A stretch of DNA of 64,000 nt from Palsa-147 sp963771905. Its GTDB lineage: Bacteria > Acidobacteriota > Terriglobia > Acidiferrales > UBA7541. This document shows positions 25,162-34,092 of this stretch, in pieces; the stretch's first letter is position 1, and every line of letters starts with the position of its first letter. A model generated the notes under the pieces. It searched no databases. It was not told the DNA's origin and worked only from the letters and a program-made list of their open reading frames with translations. The stretch covers positions 310,001 through 374,000 of the forward strand of contig CAVYVI010000009.1 in NCBI GenBank assembly GCA_963771905.1, in the 5' to 3' direction. The position numbers and the translations under genes are program-made.

Positions 25162-28107
25162 ATGCTGACTGTAACGATTGATGGTTTGGCCCGGCAAGCC
25201 AATTCTGACGAGCTCCTGATCGACCTCGTCAATCGCATCGAAGCCAACGTCCCTCACGTTTGCTATCACCAGCAGCTTGGCCCGATTCAAACATGCGACA
25301 CCTGCATGGTGGAAGTGGACGGCAAGCTCGTGAGAGCCTGCGGAACGATGGTTTCCGCGGGAATGAAGATTGCGACGAGATCCGCTCGCGCGAACGCCGC
25401 CCAGCGGGAAGCCTTTGACCGCATTCTGAGCAATCATCTTCTCTATTGCACGGTCTGCGACAACAACAACGGAAATTGCGCGGTCCACAACGCCACAAAA
25501 TTGCTCGCCGTCGAACATCAGCGCATTCCGTATCAGCCGAAGCCGTACGAAGTCGACAACACGAATCCCTTCTACAGGTACGATCCGCAGCAGTGCATCC
25601 TCTGCGGCCGGTGCGTCGAGGCTTGCCAGAATCTTCAGGTGAACGAAACTCTTTCGATTCGCTGGGAAGATCCGCACCCGCGCGTTTTGTGGGACGGCGG
25701 CTCGACGATCGGGGAATCGAGCTGCGTCTCGTGTGGGCATTGCGTCACCGCCTGTCCGTGCAACGCGCTGATGGAAAAATCCATGCTCAGGCATGCCGGC
25801 TTTTTTACCGGGCTTCCCAAGCAGGCGCTGGACGGCATGATCGATATAGTCAAAGGCGTCGAACCGGAAATGGGCTATGGGGCTATCTTGAAACTCTCCG
25901 AGGCCGAATCGGCGATGCGTGAATCGCGCATTCGCCGCACGAAGACCGTGTGCACTTATTGCGGAGTCGGCTGCAGTTTCGACGTCTGGACCAAAGACCG
26001 CTACATTCTGAAAGTTGACCCCCACGATGGCCCAACCAATGGAATCTCGACATGTGTGAAAGGCAAGTTTGGCTGGGACTTCGTGAACAGCCCCGACCGT
26101 TTGACGCGGCCGCTCATTCGCGAAGGCTCCAAATTTCGAGAGTCGAGTTGGGATGAAGCGCTGAATCTGATCGCCCGCCGATTTACCGAGATTAAAGCGA
26201 AGAGCGGACCGGATTCTCTGGCGTTTATTTCGTCCTCGAAATGCACCAACGAAGAAAGCTATCTGATGCAGAAATTGGCGCGCGCCGTGATCGGCACGAA
26301 CAACGTCGATAATTGCTCGCGCTATTGCCAAGCTCCCGCGACGATGGGCCTTTTTCGGACAGTCGGCTACGGTGGCGATTCCGGCTCTATCTCCGATATT
26401 GCCGACGCTGGCCTCGTGATCATTGTTGGCAGCAATACGGCCGAGAGCCATCCGGTTCTGGCGACCCGTATCAAACGGGCCCACAAACTGCGTGGACAGA
26501 AGTTGATCGTTTCCGATTTGCGCGAACACGAGATGGCGCGCCGCGCCGACGTCTTCCTTCATCCGAAACCCGGCACCGATCTGATCTGGCTTTCGGCGAT
26601 CGGCCGTTATCTCCTCGACAACGGTCTCGCGAAAACCGCGTTCCTGACAGAGTGGGTGAAAGGGCTCGATGAATACAGAAGAAGTCTCGATCCGTTCACC
26701 CTGGAGTTTGCTTCACGCGCCTGCGGCCTGCCCCTTGAGTCATTGAAAAAAGTGGCCCACATGATCGCCGACGCCGACAGCGTCTGCATTCTCTGGGCCA
26801 TGGGCGTCACGCAGCACAGCATGGGCTCCGATACATCCACCGCGATTTCGAACCTCCTTCTTGTCTCTGGAAACTATATGCGGCCGGGGACAGGAGCGTA
26901 TCCCTTGCGCGGGCACAATAATGTTCAAGGTGCGAGCGATCACGGCTCGATGCCCAACAGTATGCCCGGTTATCAATCCGTGGATGATCCGGATGTGCGT
27001 GCCCGCTTCGAATCGTTCTGGAAGGCGAGGCTCCCGTCCACAAAAGGCCTCGATAATCACCAGATGGTCGACGCGATTCACGAAGGCAAACTCAAGTCGA
27101 TGTATCTCATCGGCGAGGAAATGAGCCTGGTTGATTCGAACGCAAACCATGTGGCCGCGGCTTTCGGGAAGCTGGAATTTTTCGTCGTTCAGGACATTTT
27201 CTTCAGCAATACCTGCCGGTTCGCCGACGTTGTACTCCCCGCAACTCCCAGCCTGGAAAAGGAAGGAACGTTCACGAGCACGGAACGGCGAATCCAGCGG
27301 CTCTATCAGGTGTTCGAGCCGCTCGAAGGAGCCCGGCCGGACTGGCGCATCATTCAGGACGTAGCCAATCGCCTCGGAGCCGGCTGGAATTACCCGCATC
27401 CATCGGACGTTTATCGCGAAATTGCCGCGCTGACACCGATGTTTGCAGGCGTGACGTATGAGCGCCTTGAAGGATACAAATCCCTGCAATGGCCCGTGGC
27501 CACGGATGGAACGGACCAGCCGCTCCTGTACACGAAACAATTCGCCTTCCCTGACGGCAAAGCGAAACTTTTTCCCCTGAAATGGACGGAACCAACCGAC
27601 CAACCCGACGCCGAATTTGACTTGCATCTAAACAACGGCCGCCTGCTCGAGCATTTCCACGAAGGCAATCTGACGTACCGCACCGAAGGAATCCGCGAGA
27701 AGACGCCCGATACCTTCGTGGAGATTTCGCCCGAGCTCGCAACGCAGCGCGGCATTGAAAGCGGAACGTGGGTGCAGCTCATCTCGCGTTACGGGGAGGT
27801 GCGAGTTCGCGCGCTCGTCACGGATCGCGTCCAGGGCCGCGAGCTTTACATGCCCATGAACTCGACGCAGATTCCCGTCAACAAGCTGACCAGCAGTCAC
27901 ACCGATCCCGCAACGCATACGCCCGCCTACAAGGAAACCTCTGTGCAACTCCACGTTCTGCCGGAGATCGGTGAGAACCCGTTGCCGCGGAGCAATTTCC
28001 GCTGGGCGCATCCGACGCCTCAGCACGGCGTCGAGGTCGACCGAAAGTGGAAGCGCCCGGATTATCGCGTTCCTGGCGACGGTCTCGTGCAGATTCAATC
28101 GAAATAA
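25162..28107 (+). CDS. forC: ForCE-type (YjgC/YrhE-like) formate dehydrogenase catalytic subunit
   Basis: 981-aa molybdenum/tungsten bis-MGD oxidoreductase. Order: [2Fe-2S] domain (C34, C45, C48, C60), His-Cys segment (about 92-112), two [4Fe-4S] motifs (CILCGRCVEACQ, CVSCGHCVTACPC), the N-terminal cubane of the catalytic core (CTYCGVGCSF), bis-MGD core and C-terminal molybdopterin domain. The metal ligand is Cys389 in NCSRYCQAPAT. The residue after it is Gln390, where classical FDHs have the catalytic His. The FRTVGYGGDSGSI block matches the Bacillus menaquinone-linked type. ATG 25162 is chosen; GTG 25051 adds a poorly conserved leader. A DUF1641 partner follows. Confidence 0.9.
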   Translation: MLTVTIDGLARQANSDELLIDLVNRIEANVPHVCYHQQLGPIQTCDTCMVEVDGKLVRACGTMVSAGMKIATRSARANAAQREAFDRILSNHLLYCTVCDNNNGNCAVHNATKLLAVEHQRIPYQPKPYEVDNTNPFYRYDPQQCILCGRCVEACQNLQVNETLSIRWEDPHPRVLWDGGSTIGESSCVSCGHCVTACPCNALMEKSMLRHAGFFTGLPKQALDGMIDIVKGVEPEMGYGAILKLSEAESAMRESRIRRTKTVCTYCGVGCSFDVWTKDRYILKVDPHDGPTNGISTCVKGKFGWDFVNSPDRLTRPLIREGSKFRESSWDEALNLIARRFTEIKAKSGPDSLAFISSSKCTNEESYLMQKLARAVIGTNNVDNCSRYCQAPATMGLFRTVGYGGDSGSISDIADAGLVIIVGSNTAESHPVLATRIKRAHKLRGQKLIVSDLREHEMARRADVFLHPKPGTDLIWLSAIGRYLLDNGLAKTAFLTEWVKGLDEYRRSLDPFTLEFASRACGLPLESLKKVAHMIADADSVCILWAMGVTQHSMGSDTSTAISNLLLVSGNYMRPGTGAYPLRGHNNVQGASDHGSMPNSMPGYQSVDDPDVRARFESFWKARLPSTKGLDNHQMVDAIHEGKLKSMYLIGEEMSLVDSNANHVAAAFGKLEFFVVQDIFFSNTCRFADVVLPATPSLEKEGTFTSTERRIQRLYQVFEPLEGARPDWRIIQDVANRLGAGWNYPHPSDVYREIAALTPMFAGVTYERLEGYKSLQWPVATDGTDQPLLYTKQFAFPDGKAKLFPLKWTEPTDQPDAEFDLHLNNGRLLEHFHEGNLTYRTEGIREKTPDTFVEISPELATQRGIESGTWVQLISRYGEVRVRALVTDRVQGRELYMPMNSTQIPVNKLTSSHTDPATHTPAYKETSVQLHVLPEIGENPLPRSNFRWAHPTPQHGVEVDRKWKRPDYRVPGDGLVQIQSK

Positions 28108-28124
28108 TCACAGGAGAAGAAGGC

Positions 28125-28607
28125 ATGGCTCAACCAATTGCTCTGGAATTGCCGCACCGCGATCCTCGCGAGGAGTTGCGCGCACGGCTCGAAAATGCGC
28201 CCATCGAACACGCCGAAGCGGTGCTCTCTGGCTACGAGTTATTGCAAGGCCTTCACGACCGCGGAGTGCTCGAGTTGTTGCGTGCCGCTGTCGGCTCTGG
28301 CGACAAACTGGTCGAAACAGCCGTCGAAGCCGCGCGAACGCCCGAGGCCATTCGCGGGATGCGGAACGTCCTGATCCTTGCGAAGATGATGGGATCGATT
28401 GAACCCGAACTACTAAAAAGTTTTGCCGGGGCGTTTCCGGAAGCTCTGAATGAAGCGAGCCTGCAAGACGCGGAACCTCCGAGTCTCTGGTCACTCCTGA
28501 AAGGATTTCGAGGTAAAGACGGCCGCCGCGGTCTGGGCGTTGTGAACAGCCTGCTCGAAGCTTGGGGGAGAAACATGGCGGCCCAGAATCGACGTCCTCA
28601 GGATTAG
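28125..28607 (+). CDS. forE: DUF1641 protein, formate dehydrogenase partner subunit
   Basis: 160-aa helical DUF1641 protein starting 17 nt after the catalytic subunit with GGAGAAGAAGG ahead of the ATG. Helices around AVLSGYELLQGLHDRGVLEL, VETAVEAARTPEAIRGMRN and LLKSFAGAFPEALNEA are the family hallmarks. In Bacillus ForCE the DUF1641 subunit links the enzyme to the menaquinone pool at the membrane (family knowledge). No transmembrane helix is evident here. A C-terminal extension (about 110-160) is rich in Gly and basic residues. Confidence 0.88.
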   Translation: MAQPIALELPHRDPREELRARLENAPIEHAEAVLSGYELLQGLHDRGVLELLRAAVGSGDKLVETAVEAARTPEAIRGMRNVLILAKMMGSIEPELLKSFAGAFPEALNEASLQDAEPPSLWSLLKGFRGKDGRRGLGVVNSLLEAWGRNMAAQNRRPQD

Positions 28608-28644
28608 GCGTTTCTGCGGGTCACGGCACCGATCGGGGAACGGA

Positions 28645-30645
28645 TCACGGTACGGCTTGGGAGGTCTGAATGGCGCAGCCACCCAATCCTCCCGAGGTTG
28701 TGCAAGTCTGGTTCGCGAGTGGCGTGAAGTAGATCTGGGATGCTCCGGCGAACGTCGAGATATTATCGATGGTGATTCCACTCGTCCCACCCGCTTCGGG
28801 CGCCGCTCCTGTCGTTGCGGTGCTGCCGCTGATCGTTCCGCTGGTCACGTCAAAGCCCATCACGCAGCCAATCGTCAGGCTGCCCGTGCCGCAGCCTGTC
28901 GGCGCACCGTAGCTCAACACGCTCGTAAAAATATAGTCGTGCGTGCCGTTGTAGATTTCCGTAGCCTGCAATCCGGCCGCGTAATACCCGTTCGTAAAAT
29001 TATTGCTGACAGCCGGACCGGCTGTAGTCGTCTTGCTCATCACGTTGGAATTGATGGCCACCTGATACAGCGTATTGTTTCCCGCTCCTGTGCTTCCGAT
29101 CACGTACAGATGACCTGTGGGACCTGCCGAAGTGAAATACGCATTATCGAATGTCCCGGACAGCATGAATTCATAACCCGAACCGACCGTTGCTTTCGTT
29201 CCGCTACCCGACGTGAAACTCGTGGGAAATTGATAGACGGCGCTGCAAGGTGTGTCGGTACCGCAGGGGCCGTTGCTGTTATCGGCGCCGGCGAAGACAT
29301 ACACCATCCCTGCACTTGAATCCACCAGCGGACCGTCCACGATTCCGAAAATGTAGTCGAGCTCATTCGACGTGCCGACTTTGACGCCGGATGAAGCTTT
29401 GATCGAATACAAAAAACCACACGGATTGCCGGACGGCGCGCACGTCGAAGATGTATTCAGAAGATAGTCGCCGACGAAGACGTTTCCCGAACCGGAATCG
29501 TAAACGGGACTGTCGAGCGCAGATGCGCTGACGGCCGCCCACGGCGCTCCCACTTCCGTCGGCGTCCCGTTGAATACGCCGATGAATTTGTGGAGATTGC
29601 CTCTGTCGTCGCCGACGTAAATTGTATCCGAGGCGTAATCGTAATACGGCGATGATCCACTATCGCTGGTACTGCCGCTAAACGGCACCGCCGTGAAGCA
29701 AGGTATCGGGCATCCGTGATAGGAGGCGGCGGCCGTTGCGGTCAGCGTCGTAGGAACGGAGAGAGTTCCGCTCGCTGCTTTCCACCTCAAGACGGCGAGG
29801 CTTGCCGCGCCGCTCGAATTGCTCTGAACGAACGCTACCTGCGAGCCGTCGAGAGACAGCACGACAGACGTGACGACCGTGCCGCCCGCGGTGTTGAACG
29901 CCCAATAGACCGTGGGGACCGTTCCCGTGCAACCGCTGTAAAGGTTATCGAACGCGACGATGCTCGCTTGCCCGGTCGCGCCGGGAAGACTCGTGTTATA
30001 GACGACAAAATCCGGAGACGTCGCGCTCGCGCAATTTGCCGAACTGATCTGAAACGAGAATTTTGCCGGCGTAACACCCAGGCCGAGCGTTGCTCCGCCG
30101 CCCATATCTTCGCTCCAATCGGTGTGGAGACGGCGTTGGAAAAAACTCGGAGGACTGGGCCAGTTCGGCCGTCCTTGGTGCGCAATCAAAAAATCGGCCG
30201 CGCTCGTCCCAACATTTGAGGGCGCTTTCGTCACTCCTCGAGGTAGTTGGTCGGCATCGGGAAGAATCTCTTCGCCGGAATCCGATTGACCTTCCGTTGC
30301 GACTTGACCGCCCTCTTCCGCGTCGGACAATTTCGATTCTTCGCCCGCATACTGCGCCTTGATATTCAGTGCGGTCTTCGCGGCGGCCTCGCGCTTCGCT
30401 TGTTGCAGGATATAGCGCGGATCGCGAACGATCTCGAGCCAGCGATCGTAGGCGCCGTTCTTCATAGCGTCTTCGGCAGAGCCGGGATTCGAGAAAACCA
30501 GATGGTGATGCGTCCAATCGTCGGGCACTCCCATTTTCGCCGGAACATCTTGCGCGGGCACTGGCCGAGCCAATGCGAAAACGATCCCAAGCGCAGCCGT
30601 CATCATCAGCGGACTTACGAATGAGCGCTGTCCCGTCCTCATCAT
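28645..30645 (-). CDS. Secreted beta-propeller protein with acidobacterial N-terminal module
   Basis: 666-aa exported protein; signal peptide SPLMMTAALGIVFALARPVPAQ. ATG 30645 (or the adjacent ATG 30642) follows GAAGGGAAGAA. The first 60 mature residues carry DDWTHHHLVFSNPGSAEDA and RWLEIVRDPRYILQQAKRE, a block I associate with secreted acidobacterial proteins. An acidic linker follows (about 90-130). The rest is Ser/Thr/Gly-rich propeller repeats (YVGDDRGNLHKFIGVFNGT; NVFVGDYLL; MVYVFAGADNS) with paired cysteines. Probably surface adhesion or a structural role. It lies 82 bp downstream of the S53 peptidase on the same strand. Confidence 0.75.
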   Translation of the reverse strand: MMRTGQRSFVSPLMMTAALGIVFALARPVPAQDVPAKMGVPDDWTHHHLVFSNPGSAEDAMKNGAYDRWLEIVRDPRYILQQAKREAAAKTALNIKAQYAGEESKLSDAEEGGQVATEGQSDSGEEILPDADQLPRGVTKAPSNVGTSAADFLIAHQGRPNWPSPPSFFQRRLHTDWSEDMGGGATLGLGVTPAKFSFQISSANCASATSPDFVVYNTSLPGATGQASIVAFDNLYSGCTGTVPTVYWAFNTAGGTVVTSVVLSLDGSQVAFVQSNSSGAASLAVLRWKAASGTLSVPTTLTATAAASYHGCPIPCFTAVPFSGSTSDSGSSPYYDYASDTIYVGDDRGNLHKFIGVFNGTPTEVGAPWAAVSASALDSPVYDSGSGNVFVGDYLLNTSSTCAPSGNPCGFLYSIKASSGVKVGTSNELDYIFGIVDGPLVDSSAGMVYVFAGADNSNGPCGTDTPCSAVYQFPTSFTSGSGTKATVGSGYEFMLSGTFDNAYFTSAGPTGHLYVIGSTGAGNNTLYQVAINSNVMSKTTTAGPAVSNNFTNGYYAAGLQATEIYNGTHDYIFTSVLSYGAPTGCGTGSLTIGCVMGFDVTSGTISGSTATTGAAPEAGGTSGITIDNISTFAGASQIYFTPLANQTCTTSGGLGGCAIQTSQAVP

Positions 30646-30759
30646 TTCTTCCCTTCGATTGGCTTGGCACGCTTCCAAAATTGCATTCGGGTCCCCCAGT
30701 TCAATGTTTCTGCCTGTCGTGTGTCTGTGCGCCCTATTCGCTTCTGGAAAAAAGGACAG

Positions 30760-32916
30760 CTACCAGTCCGTGCTGTAGACAAGGTTGTACGCGTCGACCG
30801 TGCCGATTCCTGTGGCGAAGTCCCATCCAGAAGCTGCACCGTACGCCGGCTGATATGCAGTCGTCGAAGTGGAGAGCACGCCGTTCGTGGCCGCGTCCAG
30901 GTAGCAACTGTGCGTGCCCGTGCAATTCACGTCCATGTCGCCCTCTGTAACGTCATAGAAGACGCAGGCGGTGGCAATGCCTCGGCCAATCGGCTGGTTG
31001 CTCGAGTTACATGTCGCGTTTCCCGTCGTGCCATACTCGGCTCTTGCAATCGTGTAATAGACGACATTGGGGTTGCCCTGGCGGCCCCATTTCTGGTTCA
31101 CCAGTGACTGAATCCCAGCCATGATGGGCGACGAGAAGGATGTGCCACCCGCGCCGCTCCAGTTGACCGGAGCACCCGTGCAGGCGGCTGCGCCCGTGAG
31201 AGGCGTGTGTGACCAGCAAAAGACGTAGTAGTGGCCCCACAGATTGTTGGCAGCGAACAGAGAGACGTCCGGGAGATCGCGAAGGCTATCGCCCGGGTTG
31301 CCGAAGAGTCCGGACTGCCACAACGGTTTTGCATATCCCGCGCAAGTCCCGCCCACAACCCCCGCGGTTGCGGGCGATCCGGTGGCGCATTGACTCGGAC
31401 CTCCGCTGCCGGAAACGGTGGTCAAAAAGTTCTCGCCAGTCGTGCTGTTGCAGAAACCGGTAGTTCCGTACGTGTGCGCGTAGCCAAAGTAGCCGGCGAG
31501 AAGTGTGCCGGCGCAGGAGTCATTCCACGGGATCTCAGGAACGTAGGACTTGGCGGAGCCGTAATTGGATTCGTTCGTCGCGGACCAGTAGGTGCTCGTC
31601 GTGCCGGTGACAGTGTCTCCGAAATCCGTGCCGCCAACAGCGACGTTGTAAGGAGTCGAGGCGAAACCGCTCACGCCGATGCCGTGCGTCGCGATTGTCC
31701 GCTTGGCATCGCAACTGGCCGCTCCTTCATCTCCCGTGGATACGAAGACGGAGACACCCTCGGTCACCGCCTGCTGATAGGTCGTGTTGTAGGTCGAATT
31801 TGCTGCGGCGCCATTTTCGGCCTCGCATTCGCCGTAGCTGATGCTTACGACGGCGGGCGGTGTAGAAGTCTCATTGAGCAGATTCTGAAGGGCAATCAAA
31901 CCGCCGAAAGTGCTGATCGTATCGGCGCAGGACGCCACCTCGATCGCCGCGCTCGGCGCAGCTGCGCTTGCATATTCCGCGTCGATGATGGCTTCACCAT
32001 CATTTCCTCCGACCGCGACGCCGGGATTCGAGCAATTATTGGTGCCAGTCGGAGGCGCTGGGTGAACGGTAGACAACGAACCGGCATAACTTGAAAGTCC
32101 GAAGGTGTTGCGGAACGTGGTCCAATCCGCATTCGTAAAGAGATTGGTGTCTTCGACTACCACAATCGTCTGGCCCTGGCCCGAGTACCCTTCGCTGAAC
32201 AGCGGGTTCAGGTTGTAAATCGTCGCGACATCGGCAGGAACCACCAAGAATTCGCCGCCACCAGCGGTGTACTGGGTGCGCGGCGTGTTCGCCGGATGCG
32301 GCCGGAAGTCGTGCATCGAAACGATGCCAGCCACGGCCGGTGCGAGTGCCGCCGGAATCTGCGGATCGTTCATGTTGGCGAAGTGCTTCACGCCATCGAC
32401 GTCGAGGTAATGAATTTCCACTCGAAGGGCCTCGCGCAATTGGGCCGCTGTTCCGGAAATGTCCATGAGAACGCGGTTGGGATAGACGACGTTGACGGTC
32501 ATCCCGTGCGATTCGATCCAGGCCGTGATCGCATTGATGTCGTCATCCGCGAGGCCGTACTGTTCTCCGAGTTGCTCGGCCGTCAGCCATTGGTGGTAAT
32601 TCGGCGAGCTCTTGTCCTGCAGTTCGTCGATGTAGGTTTCGAGTGCCTTTTCTGTTTCGGCGGGACGTTTCAGGAGGAGAAGCATGTGCTGCAATTGAAA
32701 ATTGCCCTCCACGGGGCCGCGGTCGTTCCAGCCATTTGCTTCCGGGCGCGTGTTGCCGCGGAGCGTGACGCGCTTCGATTCATCAATTGTCTGTCTGATA
32801 AGCGGGCGCGTCTGTTGCCAGGAGCCGGCCGCCTTGACGCCGGATGGGGACGCTTGCGCGAACATAATCGCGACGGCCGCGAGCGGGATCGCAAAAAAGC
32901 TGCGTTTCCGAGACAT
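30760..32916 (-). CDS. Secreted S53 serine-carboxyl peptidase (pro-kumamolisin type)
   Basis: 718-aa acid peptidase exported by a signal peptide (FFAIPLAAVAIMFAQASP). Pro-kumamolisin activation domain (about 70-215: SPNYHQWLTAEQLGEQYGL; YPNRVLMDISGTA) precedes the catalytic domain. The catalytic Glu and Asp lie in GEAIIDAEYA and the nucleophile Ser in GGTSFSSPIMAG. Oxyanion and calcium-site segments SISYGECE and DFATGIGTVDAYN are in place. Multiple cysteine pairs suggest disulfides. Expected to digest proteins outside the cell at acidic pH. Confidence 0.93.
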   Translation of the reverse strand: MSRKRSFFAIPLAAVAIMFAQASPSGVKAAGSWQQTRPLIRQTIDESKRVTLRGNTRPEANGWNDRGPVEGNFQLQHMLLLLKRPAETEKALETYIDELQDKSSPNYHQWLTAEQLGEQYGLADDDINAITAWIESHGMTVNVVYPNRVLMDISGTAAQLREALRVEIHYLDVDGVKHFANMNDPQIPAALAPAVAGIVSMHDFRPHPANTPRTQYTAGGGEFLVVPADVATIYNLNPLFSEGYSGQGQTIVVVEDTNLFTNADWTTFRNTFGLSSYAGSLSTVHPAPPTGTNNCSNPGVAVGGNDGEAIIDAEYASAAAPSAAIEVASCADTISTFGGLIALQNLLNETSTPPAVVSISYGECEAENGAAANSTYNTTYQQAVTEGVSVFVSTGDEGAASCDAKRTIATHGIGVSGFASTPYNVAVGGTDFGDTVTGTTSTYWSATNESNYGSAKSYVPEIPWNDSCAGTLLAGYFGYAHTYGTTGFCNSTTGENFLTTVSGSGGPSQCATGSPATAGVVGGTCAGYAKPLWQSGLFGNPGDSLRDLPDVSLFAANNLWGHYYVFCWSHTPLTGAAACTGAPVNWSGAGGTSFSSPIMAGIQSLVNQKWGRQGNPNVVYYTIARAEYGTTGNATCNSSNQPIGRGIATACVFYDVTEGDMDVNCTGTHSCYLDAATNGVLSTSTTAYQPAYGAASGWDFATGIGTVDAYNLVYSTDW

Positions 32917-33537
32917 GAGCCTCCTCCGGGCAAAGGGATGGCGCGTGCAAGCACACCATCAGTCAGAATTGCCTTCGCTTCCGTTAAACTGTGACGATAC
33001 AGTGCTTTATACGGGGACTGGACGCATCATAGGGGCGGGAGAATTGAAGCGTCAACCTGAATTTTGAATGGTACGAAAAGTTTGCGCGCTTGCAAAAAGT
33101 GCGACGGTCGGTTCAAAAAACGATCATTTTCCCTTATTTTTTGATATTTCTTTGTTGCTCAGGACAAGTCGTAGCCGCGAGGATAGTAACTTTCTGACGT
33201 GATAACGAGGACGCCTAGTGCGAATCGCAAGTGATCCGACTTGGGAGGCCCAGCGCGACTTAGGTGAAGTTTGTGAGGCGTAGTCTTGCTCCGAATGATA
33301 GTATCCTGCATTACATCATATAGTTAGCGTTACCTCCAGACTGGACCGCAAGGGGGTAACCGCGACTGTCAACGTCGGCGCCGTACCCTGCCGCCGTCCG
33401 GACGGCAACCCGTTTTCGCTGTCGTTGGGCCCGTTCTTGCCCGTGATGCGATGCACACGACCAACTCTCCTCAAGATCTTGGTGTAGGGTAGGCTGTGAC
33501 ACGATGAAGAAAGGCAGCGCAGAGGGGCGAAGGAATC
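32917..33537. other. Intergenic region, no gene recognised
   Basis: About 620 bp upstream of the divergent S53 peptidase and DinB-like genes. The part at 33060-33310 is AT-richer than its surroundings. A 14-bp perfect palindrome GCCGTCCGGACGGC lies at 33393-33406, next to the smaller CGGCGCCG at 33376-33383. Both strands have only short open frames with no family resemblance. Confidence 0.4.
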
Positions 33538-34056
33538 ATGAGTGAAGCGATATTTCCCGAGCCGTGGCTGCGCGGCACGCTGGCGGAGATTCCGGCAGTA
33601 CAAAGGGCCGTTCTGCACGCGCTGGAACTCGCGCGCGAAGATCTCGAGCGTTGGTGCGATGGTCTCTCCGATGAGGAATTGAACGCGCGGCCAGCGGGAC
33701 TCGCGCCCGTAGCGTTCCACGTGCGGCACATCGCGCGGAGCCTCGACCGCCTGCTGGCTTACGCCGAAGGCCATCAGCTCAGCGAAAGCCAAGTCGCGGC
33801 AATGAAGGCAGAACTGAACCCCGGCGCGACGCGAAGCGAATTATTCGAGGAGCTCGATGCCGCCCTCACACAGACCGCCGCGCGCCTGCGCGCTTTCGAC
33901 GCAAACCAATTTGATCATCTACGTCACGTCGGCAAGAAACGATTACCCACCACCGTCGGAGGACTGCTCGTTCATGCAGCAGACCACACGCAGCGCCACG
34001 TCGGACAGGCAATCACGACATCGAAAATTATCGTGGCGCAGAGAGCGGGCGCGTGA
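33538..34056 (+). CDS. DinB-family (DinB_2) putative metalloprotein
   Basis: 172-aa four-helix-bundle protein. Family features: HALELAREDLERWCDGLSD early, AFHVRHIARSLDRLLAYAEG with the first metal His, and the C-terminal LLVHAADHTQRHVGQAITT holding the other His ligands. DinB-like proteins often act as thiol- (mycothiol, bacillithiol) dependent S-transferases or hydrolases; the substrate is unknown. Monocistronic. Confidence 0.85.
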   Translation: MSEAIFPEPWLRGTLAEIPAVQRAVLHALELAREDLERWCDGLSDEELNARPAGLAPVAFHVRHIARSLDRLLAYAEGHQLSESQVAAMKAELNPGATRSELFEELDAALTQTAARLRAFDANQFDHLRHVGKKRLPTTVGGLLVHAADHTQRHVGQAITTSKIIVAQRAGA

Positions 34057-34092
34057 AGATTATTTCTTCAGCAGTATTTGTGAGTCACGGTC

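Noticed and set aside
25054..26562. A 502-codon antisense frame under the formate dehydrogenase gene
   Set aside because: Shadow of forC; no signal, no domain, no start context.
33393..33406. Perfect 14-bp palindrome GCCGTCCGGACGGC
   Set aside because: One short GC palindrome in a high-GC genome is expected by chance and no gene start is close enough to call it an operator.
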